DNA from: Acinetobacter calcoaceticus ANC 3811
GTDB lineage: Bacteria > Pseudomonadota > Gammaproteobacteria > Pseudomonadales > Moraxellaceae
NCBI RefSeq assembly: GCF_000399665.1
Contig: NZ_KB976986.1
Span: 1,678,773-1,742,772, forward strand
DNA length: 64,000 nt
Direction of reading: 5' to 3'
Position numbers and translations under genes: made by a program. Below the pieces are notes generated by a model. The model saw only the letters and a list, made by a program, of their open reading frames with translations. It had not been told where the DNA came from and searched no databases. Positions 49,238 through 57,578 of this stretch are shown here, one piece after another. Position 1 is the stretch's first letter. Every line of letters begins with the position of its first letter.

Positions 49238-50182
49238 ATGATCACAGGGAATCATCAACTTAAAGCAAGGAAAGTACATTTTGATTTTGCCGAGTCGTCT
49301 GTCTGTTGGATGCCGAATGATCCGCTCTGCTCACACGTAGCAAATGGTATTAATATGCTCTTGCCGGCTGGTGAATTTTGGTTTTGCCGCGTGTTTAATA
49401 AAACTCTTCCCTTAATTACCGATGAAACCTTAAAACAAGAAGTGATTGGCTTTGTTCGTCAAGAAGCAGCTCATGCACGTGCCCATGAAAAAGCTCAAGA
49501 CTTCTTACGTGAAAATGGCTACGACATTCAAGAAACACTCAACCGCGCCCATTTTGTGTTTAACATTTTATTGGGTGACAAACCTTTAGGTATGCCCTTT
49601 TTAAAAGGCGAAAAGCTTGATGAATATTGGTTACTTTTTCGAGTAGGTGTGATTGCTGCAATTGAGCACTTTACCGGCACCATTGGTCAATGGACACTCG
49701 ACAGTAAGTCTTGGGACCAGGCTGACCCTGCTATGGCAGATTTGTTCCGTTGGCATTTGGCTGAAGAAGTTGAGCATCGCTGTGTTGCCTACGACTTATT
49801 TGAGCACCTATTAACAAACAAGTTTGGGTTTTATGTGTCACGCCAAGTGATTATGGCAGCTGTTTTCCCACTGTTTATTTATTTCCTTGCTGACTTTGCC
49901 CGTAGTTTAGGCCAACAAGATTTAGAACACGAAGATATTCAAAAATTGATGCGTCGTGGCTACTTCAAAATTATTCGTGAATTTGAAAAAACTGCGACTC
50001 GCTCAGACAACCTACCGACCATTAAATATTTGTGGAAAGCGACATTAAGATGGGTTTCTCCAAAATTTAACCCACTTCATGAAGGTGACACCGAGCAAGC
50101 TTTAGCTTATATGGCTCGCTCGCCTGCCGTTCAATATTTTGAAGGAATGGCACAGGCTGCAAAACCTGCGGCATTAAGCTAA
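49238..50182 (+). CDS. Metal-dependent hydrolase-like protein (COG3687, ferritin-like helices)
   Basis: A 314-residue protein. Glu/His pairs sit in helices as FVRQEAAHARAHEKAQDFL, AAIEHFTGT and LAEEVEHRCVAYDLFEHL, a di-metal binding pattern shared with the COG3687 'predicted metal-dependent hydrolase' group. A hydrophobic segment near residues 205-225 suggests membrane association. I start at ATG 49238 with AGGG eight bases before, not the ATG at 49220. Often found beside a TetR regulator, as here (convergent). Substrate unknown. Confidence 0.78.
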   Translation: MITGNHQLKARKVHFDFAESSVCWMPNDPLCSHVANGINMLLPAGEFWFCRVFNKTLPLITDETLKQEVIGFVRQEAAHARAHEKAQDFLRENGYDIQETLNRAHFVFNILLGDKPLGMPFLKGEKLDEYWLLFRVGVIAAIEHFTGTIGQWTLDSKSWDQADPAMADLFRWHLAEEVEHRCVAYDLFEHLLTNKFGFYVSRQVIMAAVFPLFIYFLADFARSLGQQDLEHEDIQKLMRRGYFKIIREFEKTATRSDNLPTIKYLWKATLRWVSPKFNPLHEGDTEQALAYMARSPAVQYFEGMAQAAKPAALS

Positions 50183-50203
50183 GCAGCTATCTTTATTTAA
50201 AAT

Positions 50204-50233
50204 GAAAAGCCTCCTTTTTTGGAGGCTTTTTCT
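50204..50233. terminator. Bidirectional terminator
   Basis: AAAAGCCTCC pairs with GGAGGCTTTT around six T; between convergent genes. Confidence 0.9.
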
Positions 50234-50250
50234 TAGGTAAGTTTTATAGC

Positions 50251-50805
50251 TTAAGCAAAATTTAAAAAGAAATACTCCAACAACCGATCTCTTTCATCTA
50301 CTGCATTTTTATCTAAAAGTTGGACCATTGCGCCATCAATCATAAATAAAAACATGTAAGCATCTTGGATGGAGGCCGTAGCTTTTAAGGTTAAAAGCAA
50401 CTTATAGATTTCGTTAACGAACCAGTTTCTATAATCAACCACAACTTTATAGGCAACTGGATAGAGCTTTTCAATTTCAAAAATTGCTTTAAAGGGTAAA
50501 TGATAAAAGCCATTTAAGTCGGCATGTAAAAGATAAATCTGCTTAAGTTTATCGAGCACCATTTCTTCACGGTAAGAATTAACAATGGAAAACACTTTTA
50601 CTGTGAGCGCGTCTTTTTGAAAAGTGAGACACATCTCGATGAGTCGTGCTTTTGAGTGAAAGTCGTTGTAAAAAGTAGCTTTGGCAACTTTGGCTTCTGC
50701 AATAATTTGGTCGACCCCGACCTTATGAAACCCATATTGATTAAATAAGTCTTTTGCGGTGTGAAGCACTCTGAGTGCTCTAAATGAAGATTCTAAATTT
50801 GGCAT
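50251..50805 (-). CDS. TetR-family transcriptional regulator
   Basis: A 184-residue regulator. The helix-turn-helix (about residues 10-55) has AKDLFNQYGFHKVGVDQIIAEAKVAKATFYNDFHSKARLI. The C-terminal ligand domain is variable. Its ligand and targets are unknown; the convergent COG3687 gene is a candidate partner. Confidence 0.88.
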   Translation of the reverse strand: MPNLESSFRALRVLHTAKDLFNQYGFHKVGVDQIIAEAKVAKATFYNDFHSKARLIEMCLTFQKDALTVKVFSIVNSYREEMVLDKLKQIYLLHADLNGFYHLPFKAIFEIEKLYPVAYKVVVDYRNWFVNEIYKLLLTLKATASIQDAYMFLFMIDGAMVQLLDKNAVDERDRLLEYFFLNFA

Positions 50806-50979
50806 AGGTATACCGTTTAAATAATTTTTTGTTGTATCTAAAAGAGATAGAAATGCCGTTACTCTTAAAATGAGTGCTAAAAACAGGCATGCAAAAGCAG
50901 CACAAAAATGTGCCTAAGCTATCTCAGGTTTTATTGTTGCTATGATTTTTTAGTCGTAACGAGCTAAGGTTGTAGAAAC

Positions 50980-51072
50980 CTAGAGTCGGTTAAACCGTTT
51001 TAAAGACCAGTTGGGAGGTATGGCTAGAGAGAATTTGGCAAAGACCAAAAATTGAGAAGAAATAGTACGCAT
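50980..51072 (-). CDS. 30-residue ORF behind the C4-like RNA (icd/ash-type leader target)
   Basis: ATG at 51072 has a perfect AAGGAG eight bases upstream, so it is likely translated. The peptide begins MRTISSQFLVFAKFSLAIPP and ends at TAG 50980-50982. Its leader contains ACACACAAGG and CCGCTATG, which are complementary to two blocks inside the RNA just upstream. In phages P1 and P7 the C4 antisense RNA controls icd-ant in exactly this way. The product resembles no protein I can name with certainty; it may be only a regulated leader or a remnant of an Icd-like protein. Confidence 0.5.
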   Translation of the reverse strand: MRTISSQFLVFAKFSLAIPPNWSLKRFNRL

Positions 51073-51090
51073 AGCGGACTCCTTGTGTGT

Positions 51091-51302
51091 AAAGAAGTTC
51101 TACCAGATCACTGTCAAATGATTATGGTGGTAGAACGAGAGAAGGTTGACAGACTGACACACAAGAATCAGCACGCACAAGGCGTCCCTCCCTCGCCCTA
51201 CCGCTACGAAGGGGGACGAACGAGTTCGCCACCAAAAAGAGAACTTTTTGATGTCTTGTGTGTTAAATCGATCTGTCAAAATCGACTGGCAATGTGACCA
51301 GC
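51091..51302 (-). ncRNA. C4-like antisense RNA, copy 1
   Basis: Transcribed from the consensus promoter at 51309-51337, with a predicted start near 51302. It ends at the hairpin GTTCTACCA/TGGTAGAAC (51136-51097) followed by TTCTTT. The RNA holds the core GGGACGCCTTGTGCGTGCTG, also present in copy 2. CTTGTGTGT (51165-51157) and CGTAGCGG (about 51205-51198) are complementary to ACACACAAG and CCGCTATG around the ribosome-binding site and start of the following ORF. This two-block antisense layout, terminator and order match phage C4 RNA. Naming is by layout; I could not run a covariance model. Confidence 0.65.
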
Positions 51303-51308
51303 AGGCAA

Positions 51309-51337
51309 AGCATAATCGGAGGGGTTTAGAGTGTCAA
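51309..51337 (-). promoter_or_regulatory. Sigma-70 promoter of C4-like RNA copy 1
   Basis: On the minus strand TTGACA (51337-51332) and TATGCT (51314-51309) with a 17-base spacer. Confidence 0.7.
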
Positions 51338-51444
51338 TGTGATATTGGCTAGAAAATAATTGAATAAATATTATTTTTCATTGGATTAGAATATTTAATT
51401 CTTTCATTAGAAATTTATTATTTAGTAAAAATAATAATAGAACA

Positions 51445-51507
51445 AAAGAGGGTTAGCAGACTGGGCATATAGAACCAGCACGCACAAGGCGTCCCCCTCC
51501 CGTTCCG
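51445..51507 (-). ncRNA. C4-like antisense RNA, copy 2 (short, no ORF behind it)
   Basis: The same core GGGGACGCCTTGTGCGTGCTGG, minus strand, followed by TTCTATATGCCCAGTCTGC instead of the copy-1 antisense block, so the predicted target differs. It has its own consensus promoter (51514-51542) and a start near 51507. The 3' end near 51445 is estimated from a GGTT...AACC arm followed by CTCTTTT. No SD-ATG target follows, so it would act in trans. Related small RNAs with C4 similarity are reported as a multicopy family in A. baumannii; membership here is inference. Confidence 0.5.
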
Positions 51508-51513
51508 CCGCAG

Positions 51514-51542
51514 AGAATAATAAGAGAGATTTTAAGTGTCAA
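51514..51542 (-). promoter_or_regulatory. Sigma-70 promoter of C4-like RNA copy 2
   Basis: On the minus strand TTGACA (51542-51537) and TATTCT (51519-51514) with a 17-base spacer. The flanking ATATCACATTGACACT is shared with copy 1. Confidence 0.7.
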
Positions 51543-51659
51543 TGTGATATTCGGCGAATTCTTAAAGTTTATTTTAAATTATATGCTGTGATACACCGAT
51601 AAAATGAATAATTAAATCCATTTTATCGGCTTGCTAGAAGAGGTTTTTAAAACCTTATT

Positions 51660-51998
51660 TTATTTTTTAATATAGTTCGGAAACTCTTTTAAAACCGTAC
51701 TACATAATTGGCCTTTCATATCTCCTCTCTTGCGTGCTTCAAATTGGTCCATACCTAATCTCATAACTTCTTTACCGTATTTTTCACCTAGCTCATGTTT
51801 AGTACATTTGTCAGATTCATGAACTAATTCTTGTGAAGTATAGTGATAATTACAATCAAGTTGAGCACGGCTTAAAAAACCATGTAGTTGTACTGTTCTC
51901 TCGCAAGTTGATCGCTGTATATAAGTTTTGGGCTCTTGTTCAGCATAAACTGATGTTCCTACCAATAAAGTGAAAACTGTTACTAAAATATTACGCAT
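51660..51998 (-). CDS. Small secreted Cys-containing protein of unknown function
   Basis: A 112-residue protein with a signal peptide (MRNILVTVFTLLVGTSVYA|EQ). The mature part has four cysteines (RSTCERT, LDCNYH, DKCTKH, QLCSTV), likely two disulfides in the periplasm. Helical and basic. No family recognised; similar in plan to the protein at 39676-40005. Confidence 0.65.
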   Translation of the reverse strand: MRNILVTVFTLLVGTSVYAEQEPKTYIQRSTCERTVQLHGFLSRAQLDCNYHYTSQELVHESDKCTKHELGEKYGKEVMRLGMDQFEARKRGDMKGQLCSTVLKEFPNYIKK

Positions 51999-52280
51999 TA
52001 TTTCCCCGACAAAGTTATTAAAAGTATTAGTGATAATGTTGCGGGCATATTAAATAATAATTACTTATAAGTGTCTATTAATAATAAGAAAATTAGATAA
52101 TTCCTCTTCTCTTTTGAGTACTTAATCACCTTAAAAAAATTGTGTGATTAAGTTTTATCAAATAAATGATATTAGAATTGTTTTATTGCTATCTTTAATA
52201 TAATCCAAGCGATTCAAGTAAAGAGTTCTAGTGATATTTAATTCATTTCTTATCGACTAAAACCCTTACTCATTAGCACT

Positions 52281-53048
52281 TTAAAACCCTAACTTCTTAA
52301 AGACAAAATAACCCACATGGCTTTCGAAGCTACCGTCATTTTGAATTTTGAAATACTTCTTAACGAGGTCAGACGAACCTTCTTGCAAATAGCGTAAAGT
52401 TTTAATTTGATCTTCAGGAGTTTTCATACGCTTTACCCAACTATCAAAGTCTAAAGAAAGCGTTTGTTTGTCTAAACCCACTAAGTCAAAGCCCGCATCT
52501 TCAATAAAATAGACCCACTCTTTCACACTATAGTTTCTTACGTGACTAGGGTCTCGAATAGTTTCGATTGTCTGTAAAAACGTATCTAATATAGGCGAGC
52601 TAGAACTGATAATATCTACAAAAATAACAATACCATCTGGCTTAAGAACGCGGTTTACTTCTTTCATGGCCGTCGGAACATGCTGCCAGTGATGAGCTGA
52701 ATATCGGCTAATCACGACATCAAACTGCTGATCACTAAAAGGCATGTCTTCAGCAATGCCCTGCTGCACAAAGATGTTTTTTAATTTTCGCTGGCTAGCA
52801 GCCTTAGACACTGTATCTAACATTTCATGAGATAAATCGTAGGCAAAGACGAGATCAGCATGTGGAGCAACATTATAAGAAACATGACCACCACCACAGC
52901 CTAAATCTAGAACGACAGCCTTTTCATATTTCTGAATTTCATGAATAAATTTATTAAATTCAATTCCTTCAGAATGAGCTTGGCTATTCAAATAGTCTAA
53001 AGATTTATTTTGATATTGTTTTTGGTTTATATCGTGCTGGGTGATCAT
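52281..53048 (-). CDS. SAM-dependent methyltransferase (UbiE/COQ5-like)
   Basis: A 255-residue class I methyltransferase. Motif I VLDLGCGGGHVSYNVAPHA (about residues 47-65), then FDVVISRYSAHHW and EVNRVLKPDGIVIFVDI. The C-terminal part resembles the YcgJ/UbiE group. Substrate unknown. Single gene. Confidence 0.85.
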   Translation of the reverse strand: MITQHDINQKQYQNKSLDYLNSQAHSEGIEFNKFIHEIQKYEKAVVLDLGCGGGHVSYNVAPHADLVFAYDLSHEMLDTVSKAASQRKLKNIFVQQGIAEDMPFSDQQFDVVISRYSAHHWQHVPTAMKEVNRVLKPDGIVIFVDIISSSSPILDTFLQTIETIRDPSHVRNYSVKEWVYFIEDAGFDLVGLDKQTLSLDFDSWVKRMKTPEDQIKTLRYLQEGSSDLVKKYFKIQNDGSFESHVGYFVFKKLGF

Positions 53049-53209
53049 AACCTTGCTTCCTACTTTGCAATGGAATCACCATAAAGGAAAAGTTAGATAA
53101 AAAATAATGATTAGTTTTTCTTCAATTGATAAATAAAAGTTATTATTTAATTTGTTTTAATACATTACGACAATTAATAAAAATAGATTTAAGAACTTAT
53201 AAGAAATCC

Positions 53210-53255
53210 GCAAAGAGCACTGTTTAGTCACCCTTACTGAAACAGTGCTCTTTGC
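53210..53255. repeat. 16-bp perfect inverted repeat upstream of the Lrp-type gene
   Basis: GCAAAGAGCACTGTTT (53210-53225) pairs exactly with 53240-53255 around 14 bases. No T tract follows on the plus strand. It lies in the divergent region between the methyltransferase and the Lrp-type regulator, so an operator or attenuator role is possible; it could also be a terminator remnant. Confidence 0.6.
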
Positions 53256-53412
53256 TCCATCACAACCCTTATCCAGAAGGTTCGATGCATAGAACTAGTG
53301 TATGTACCTTTAACTCAAAATGTTTCCTGAATTTTTTAATATTTTTAAATATTCGCAGCATAAAAATGAAGTATATTTACTTTTATCAGAAGATTCTTCT
53401 TTGGTTTATATT

Positions 53413-53898
53413 TTGAACAGAACAGAATACACACTAGATCGCATAGATCGGAAAATTTTATCTGCATTGCGTGGCAATGGCCGTTTAACCGTTGCTCAAT
53501 TAGCAGAAGAAGTCGGTCTTTCATCCTCTCCATGCTGGACACGGCTAAAGCGTCTAGAAACTTTAAAAATTATTGAAGGCTATACGGTAAACGTAAATCC
53601 AAAAGCGATTGGTATTCATGAAGTGTTCTTTATAGAAATTACTTTAGAGCGCCATGACGATGAAATGCTGGAAAATTTCAGCGAAGCATTAGCCGATATA
53701 CCTGAAGTTGTAGAAGCTCATCTGGTGACAGGTGATTATGATTATTTGGTTAAAGTAGCTGTAAAAGATGCTGAGCATTACGAGCGTTTTTTACGGAAAA
53801 AACTCTATTCGATTAAAGGGATTCGACACACTCGTTCGACTTTTGCCCTACGTCCCCTTAAATCTGCCAATACCGCCGATTTAATGTTGATTGAATAA
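53413..53898 (+). CDS. Lrp/AsnC-family transcriptional regulator
   Basis: From the TTG at 53413 the protein has 161 residues and starts NRTEYTLDRIDRKILSALRGNGRLT, the normal Lrp N-terminus. The frame is open to an ATG at 53320, but the extra 31 residues are unlike the family. The helix-turn-helix has AQLAEEVGLSSSPCWTRLKRLE and the RAM effector domain has VVEAHLVTGDYDYLVKV. Probably senses an amino acid. A proC-like gene lies nearby and could be a target. Confidence 0.85.
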   Translation: MNRTEYTLDRIDRKILSALRGNGRLTVAQLAEEVGLSSSPCWTRLKRLETLKIIEGYTVNVNPKAIGIHEVFFIEITLERHDDEMLENFSEALADIPEVVEAHLVTGDYDYLVKVAVKDAEHYERFLRKKLYSIKGIRHTRSTFALRPLKSANTADLMLIE

Positions 53899-54076
53899 CA
53901 GGTGTAGCATCTATAAGTCATCGAGTTAAGATATTGATTCTAGAATTCTTATTCAGTTAAGCGGCTTAGACCATAACAAATTTAGACTCTGTTATATTTT
54001 TTTTAAAAAATTCTGTATCTATGATTACAGCCTCCTCATCTCCATAATAAAATTAATCTGAATTGGAGGCATCGCC

Positions 54077-54193
54077 ATGAACATTTTAAAGAAAAAAAAT
54101 AAGGCCAGTTTTGTATTCTTTATTATTACTCTCTACTCTTTTATTGGGTTTGGCTTAGGTTATATTATTTGGGAATACTTTTTAAAGACCTAA
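54077..54193 (+). CDS. 38-residue single-helix membrane protein
   Basis: ATG 54077 has GGAGG seven bases upstream. A basic start (MNILKKKNKASF) is followed by one hydrophobic helix and a short polar tail (WEYFLKT). Positive-inside topology puts the N-terminus in the cytoplasm. Too short for ordinary gene calling. Between the Lrp regulator and convergent proC. Function unknown. Confidence 0.6.
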   Translation: MNILKKKNKASFVFFIITLYSFIGFGLGYIIWEYFLKT

Positions 54194-54208
54194 CTTGTTA
54201 AAGAAGAT

Positions 54209-55018
54209 TTAGCTAGCCTCAGAAATAATTTCTGAAGTAATTTCTTTGCTACGATGATATGCGGCCTTCATAGCTAAACGTATATCATCTGACACATTGC
54301 CTAACTCAAACATTCGTAAAGCAGATTCGGTAATCCCGTTTGCTAAAGTGACCTTTCCACATAATTCTGCTGGTGGAACATTACTTTTACGAATCATTTC
54401 AACAGCCCCAGTCGCTGCTTGAAGCGCAAGATCTAAGGCAAATTGCTTATCTAGCCCTAGTGAAACGCCAGTCTTAATCATGCTATCTAAAATATAGAAA
54501 AAGTAAGCTGGCCCTGAACCTGATAATGCAATAATGGCATCACTTTGTGTTTCCGAAGCAGCCCAAAAAGTCTGCCCTGTTGGAGAATACAACGTTTCAA
54601 TTAAGTCTTTATCAAGCTGATCCATTTGCTCTGAAGCAATAAGCACGTGAGTGCCCGTATGCGTAAGCACAGGCGGATTTGAAATCACACGAACGATTTT
54701 CTTTGAACCCGTAAAACGAGATAAGTTTGCAATATCAATCCCTGCCATCATAGAAACAATAATCTTATTTGCTAACCATTTTTTAAACGGCGCAAGTGTC
54801 TCTTTTAATTGCTTGGGATCTAATAACAACACAATAATGTCAGCTTTTTTTAAACCATTTTCTTTTTGCTTCAATGCATTTGTATCATTAATTTTTTTCT
54901 CTTCGATTAAGTGTATTTTTTCTTTTTTAAATCCTTTTAAAACCATTCCTCCGATTAAAGCCAAAGCTAAATTACTACTGCCAATAAAGCAAATATTCGG
55001 TTGTACTTCACTTAACAT
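54209..55018 (-). CDS. Pyrroline-5-carboxylate reductase (ProC-like)
   Basis: A 269-residue NADP-binding Rossmann protein (IGSSNLALALIGGMVLKGF, with Ser in place of the usual second Gly) with the ProC C-terminal dimerisation domain: SGSGPAYFFYILDSM, then PPAELCGKVTLANGITESALRMFE. Converts pyrroline-5-carboxylate to proline. The altered dinucleotide loop and likely presence of another proC on the chromosome suggest a paralogue with a side role. Confidence 0.8.
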   Translation of the reverse strand: MLSEVQPNICFIGSSNLALALIGGMVLKGFKKEKIHLIEEKKINDTNALKQKENGLKKADIIVLLLDPKQLKETLAPFKKWLANKIIVSMMAGIDIANLSRFTGSKKIVRVISNPPVLTHTGTHVLIASEQMDQLDKDLIETLYSPTGQTFWAASETQSDAIIALSGSGPAYFFYILDSMIKTGVSLGLDKQFALDLALQAATGAVEMIRKSNVPPAELCGKVTLANGITESALRMFELGNVSDDIRLAMKAAYHRSKEITSEIISEAS

Positions 55019-55416
55019 TTAAAATGTTTTCCTTTCTAAGGGAGGCTATAACAATAAATATTATCTATAGTTTAATTATGAATATTGAATTAAAGATGTT
55101 TATCTGACCAAAGTATCCACTCAAATAAATTATATTAAAATGGATTTTGTTTTATTTGCGCAATAAATAAAACAACTTTAACTTAAGCCTAATGTATAAC
55201 TATATTTAGCAAATTCCATATGCAATTTGTAAAAGTCTGTAACTACCTCTAATATAGTGTAAACACTATCTAAGACTATAAAATAAAAACATTTACTTTC
55301 AAAAGCTAAAATTTACTTATAAGTCTATTTCATTTAAATTACTAATAAAATATCTCATATTAAATAAGAAAAACTTAAAATTAACAGACCGTAGTAAATG
55401 TATTGTGATTTATGAG
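55019..55416. other. AT-rich gene-free stretch
   Basis: No coding frame, tRNA or strong hairpin seen. Confidence 0.4.
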
Positions 55417-55641
55417 CTAAAGATTTTCTTTTTTATTCTTTAAAATTCTCTCGGCTTTTCTTATCGCTTGGCTTAAATCAACATCTTCACATACCCAGAA
55501 GGTAAAAATTTTTCCAAATAAATGAAAGTGTTGTTTAATATATTTAGAACTATGATCTGAATAATGCTCTTCTATCTTAAAGAAATCATTATTGTTTTCT
55601 ATTTTTTGACCGTCAAAAATACCGCCAATACAAATATCCAT
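55417..55641 (-). CDS. Small hypothetical protein
   Basis: A 74-residue cytoplasmic protein, N-terminal beta strands (MDICIGGIFDGQKI) and a basic C-terminal helix (AIRKAERILKNKKENL). Not recognised. Coding is plausible but not certain. Confidence 0.45.
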   Translation of the reverse strand: MDICIGGIFDGQKIENNNDFFKIEEHYSDHSSKYIKQHFHLFGKIFTFWVCEDVDLSQAIRKAERILKNKKENL

Positions 55642-55751
55642 TTTAATACTACATACCTAATTGTTTATATTATAACATAAAATATAGAAGCATTTTTTAA
55701 ACTATTATTTTCACTTCTTCTTATTTTAAATATAATTTTGTTGAAATTTAT

Positions 55752-55782
55752 AAAAAACCCACAAAGATAAAGTGGGTTTTTT
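55752..55782. terminator. Terminator of the cold-shock gene
   Basis: AAAAAACCCAC pairs with GTGGGTTTTTT; bidirectional tracts. 69 bases beyond the csp stop. Confidence 0.85.
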
Positions 55783-55850
55783 AAACTCTTCTAAAATGCG
55801 ATGCTTTAAATAAAATTTATTTAAAAATATTCATGCATTTTATTTAATTA

Positions 55851-56063
55851 TCAATTTTTAAGAATCACAATATTTGAAGCTTGTGGGCCTTTTTTACCTT
55901 GTACTACGGTAAACTCAACACGTTGACCTTCCAATAGAACTTTAAAACCTTGTGTTTGAATATCAGTAAAATGAGCAAAAATATCTTTACCATCTTCAGT
56001 CACGATAAAACCAAAACCTTTAGTTTCATTGAACCATTTTACTGTACCAGTAGTAGTAGACAT
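55851..56063 (-). CDS. Cold-shock protein (CspA family)
   Basis: A 70-residue OB-fold RNA chaperone. RNP1 is KGFGFIV and RNP2 is DIFAHFT. Typical start [17 protein letters not shown]. The long gene-free stretch upstream (56064-56405) fits the structured 5' leader usual in this family. Confidence 0.95.
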   Translation of the reverse strand: MSTTTGTVKWFNETKGFGFIVTEDGKDIFAHFTDIQTQGFKVLLEGQRVEFTVVQGKKGPQASNIVILKN

Positions 56064-56405
56064 ATGTTAATCCTGAATCTTAAAATATTATAACTTATTA
56101 TTGGTGAAACCAATTTAACTAAAAAATAGACGTCAAAACTTAAATATCTAGAAGAACCCAAGGATTATAAATAAAACTGCGCAAATAGAAATTTATGATG
56201 ACAAGAATATTTTGTTAGTTATTCTCGATAATACACGCTTCAGAAGCATTTGCAATCGATATTCAAAATAATTCAAAACTGAAAACTTTGATGCTCTTAC
56301 ACTTCCCTATTTAATATTGATTTCATTAATATTTCTTCCATTTAAAAATCAAATTTTGTTTCATTTTAATTGAAAGCAGTCAATTTTCTACTGCCCTTAA
56401 GACCA
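56064..56405 (-). promoter_or_regulatory. Upstream region of the cold-shock gene, possible long 5' leader
   Basis: No coding frame. AT-rich; cold-shock genes usually have a leader of 100-200 bases that changes fold with temperature. I cannot mark a promoter or fold with confidence. Confidence 0.35.
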
Positions 56406-57347
56406 TCAATAAAACTTCTGTTCACCAGCAGGACGTGTCTTAAAACGTCGATGGAACCACATGTATTGTGTAGGGGCAATCCGAATTTGATTCTCAATAA
56501 TTTTATTGACTCTTTCCGCATCACTCACTTCACATCCACTCGGAAAATTTTCTAATTTAGGTTCCACGAGAACATGATATTGAGGGTTTCTGATATTGCC
56601 ACTTCTGTAAAAGTACAAAGGTACAGCTGCTGCTTTTGAAATGTCCATCAGTCTGCGGTGAGCGGTCACAGTAGCCGCCTGTATTCCAAAGAAAGAGGCC
56701 ATTACACCTTGTTTTAAACCAAAGTCCTGATCTGGGCTATACCATATTGCATGACCATGTTTAAGGTTTTGAATAAGCCCTCTCATGTTGTCTCGAGCAA
56801 TCTGGTTTTTATAGACTCTTGCACGGCTACGATGAATCAGAAAATCTAAAAAGGGATTGTTTTGAGGTCGGTAAACCACGTCCATATTAAAAAATAAGGT
56901 ACAAGCGGCTCCACCAGCATCTAAAAGCGTGCTATGCGTACCTAATAGAAGTACACCATTTTCCTGATTATTGGTTAAGTTCTCTAATCCATCTATATGA
57001 ACGCGGCTTTTAAACCAGTTTGGGCTATACCAAGCATTTAAAGCTTCAAATACACCCGTTATAGTATCAACAAAAACCTGTTTAGCTTTGTCTTCAATTT
57101 GCATAGGTGTTTTTTCAGGAAAGCATGCTTCTAAATTACGTAGTGTTGTTTTTCTTCTTGAACCCAAAGATTTCCATGCCACTTTCGAAAGAAGATCGGC
57201 GAGACGCCATTGAATAACCCAAGGTAACATCGCCAATAACATGAAAATAAAAGCTACAAACCATAGACCCCAATATTTAAACGATAAAAAGGAAAATCGA
57301 AATTCGCCAGATTTAAACTGCCGTTCTTTTTTCGTCATACTGTACAT
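56406..57347 (-). CDS. Lipid A biosynthesis late acyltransferase (LpxL/HtrB family)
   Basis: A 313-residue inner-membrane protein with one N-terminal helix (about residues 30-50). The acyltransferase motif is GTHSTLLDAGG (HxxxxD near residue 138), then YRPQNNPFLDFLIHRSRARVY and YSPDQDFG. It adds a lauroyl or related chain to Kdo-lipid A. LpxL and LpxM cannot be told apart here by eye. Confidence 0.88.
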   Translation of the reverse strand: MYSMTKKERQFKSGEFRFSFLSFKYWGLWFVAFIFMLLAMLPWVIQWRLADLLSKVAWKSLGSRRKTTLRNLEACFPEKTPMQIEDKAKQVFVDTITGVFEALNAWYSPNWFKSRVHIDGLENLTNNQENGVLLLGTHSTLLDAGGAACTLFFNMDVVYRPQNNPFLDFLIHRSRARVYKNQIARDNMRGLIQNLKHGHAIWYSPDQDFGLKQGVMASFFGIQAATVTAHRRLMDISKAAAVPLYFYRSGNIRNPQYHVLVEPKLENFPSGCEVSDAERVNKIIENQIRIAPTQYMWFHRRFKTRPAGEQKFY

Positions 57348-57578
57348 TTCTTGAGGTATAGGCTTAGCATACTAACAGCCCCTGTAGTGGGGGTTGTATG
57401 TTTATGTTGCTTTGCGTATTAAGCTCTTTATATACCCGACCTATTTATATAAATGTACATGGTAAATATTTAATCTATTTAAGTCTTAAATATACATAAC
57501 AGTCTGTATACATAACCTATTTTCTCATTTAAAGTAATCCCACAATCTTGCCTCAATTGATAAATAGGATATATCAGC

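Noticed and set aside
51052..51297. 81-codon open frame on the plus strand
   Set aside because: It lies fully antisense to the C4-like RNA, its composition follows the RNA stems, it has no ribosome-binding site, and the peptide looks like no protein.
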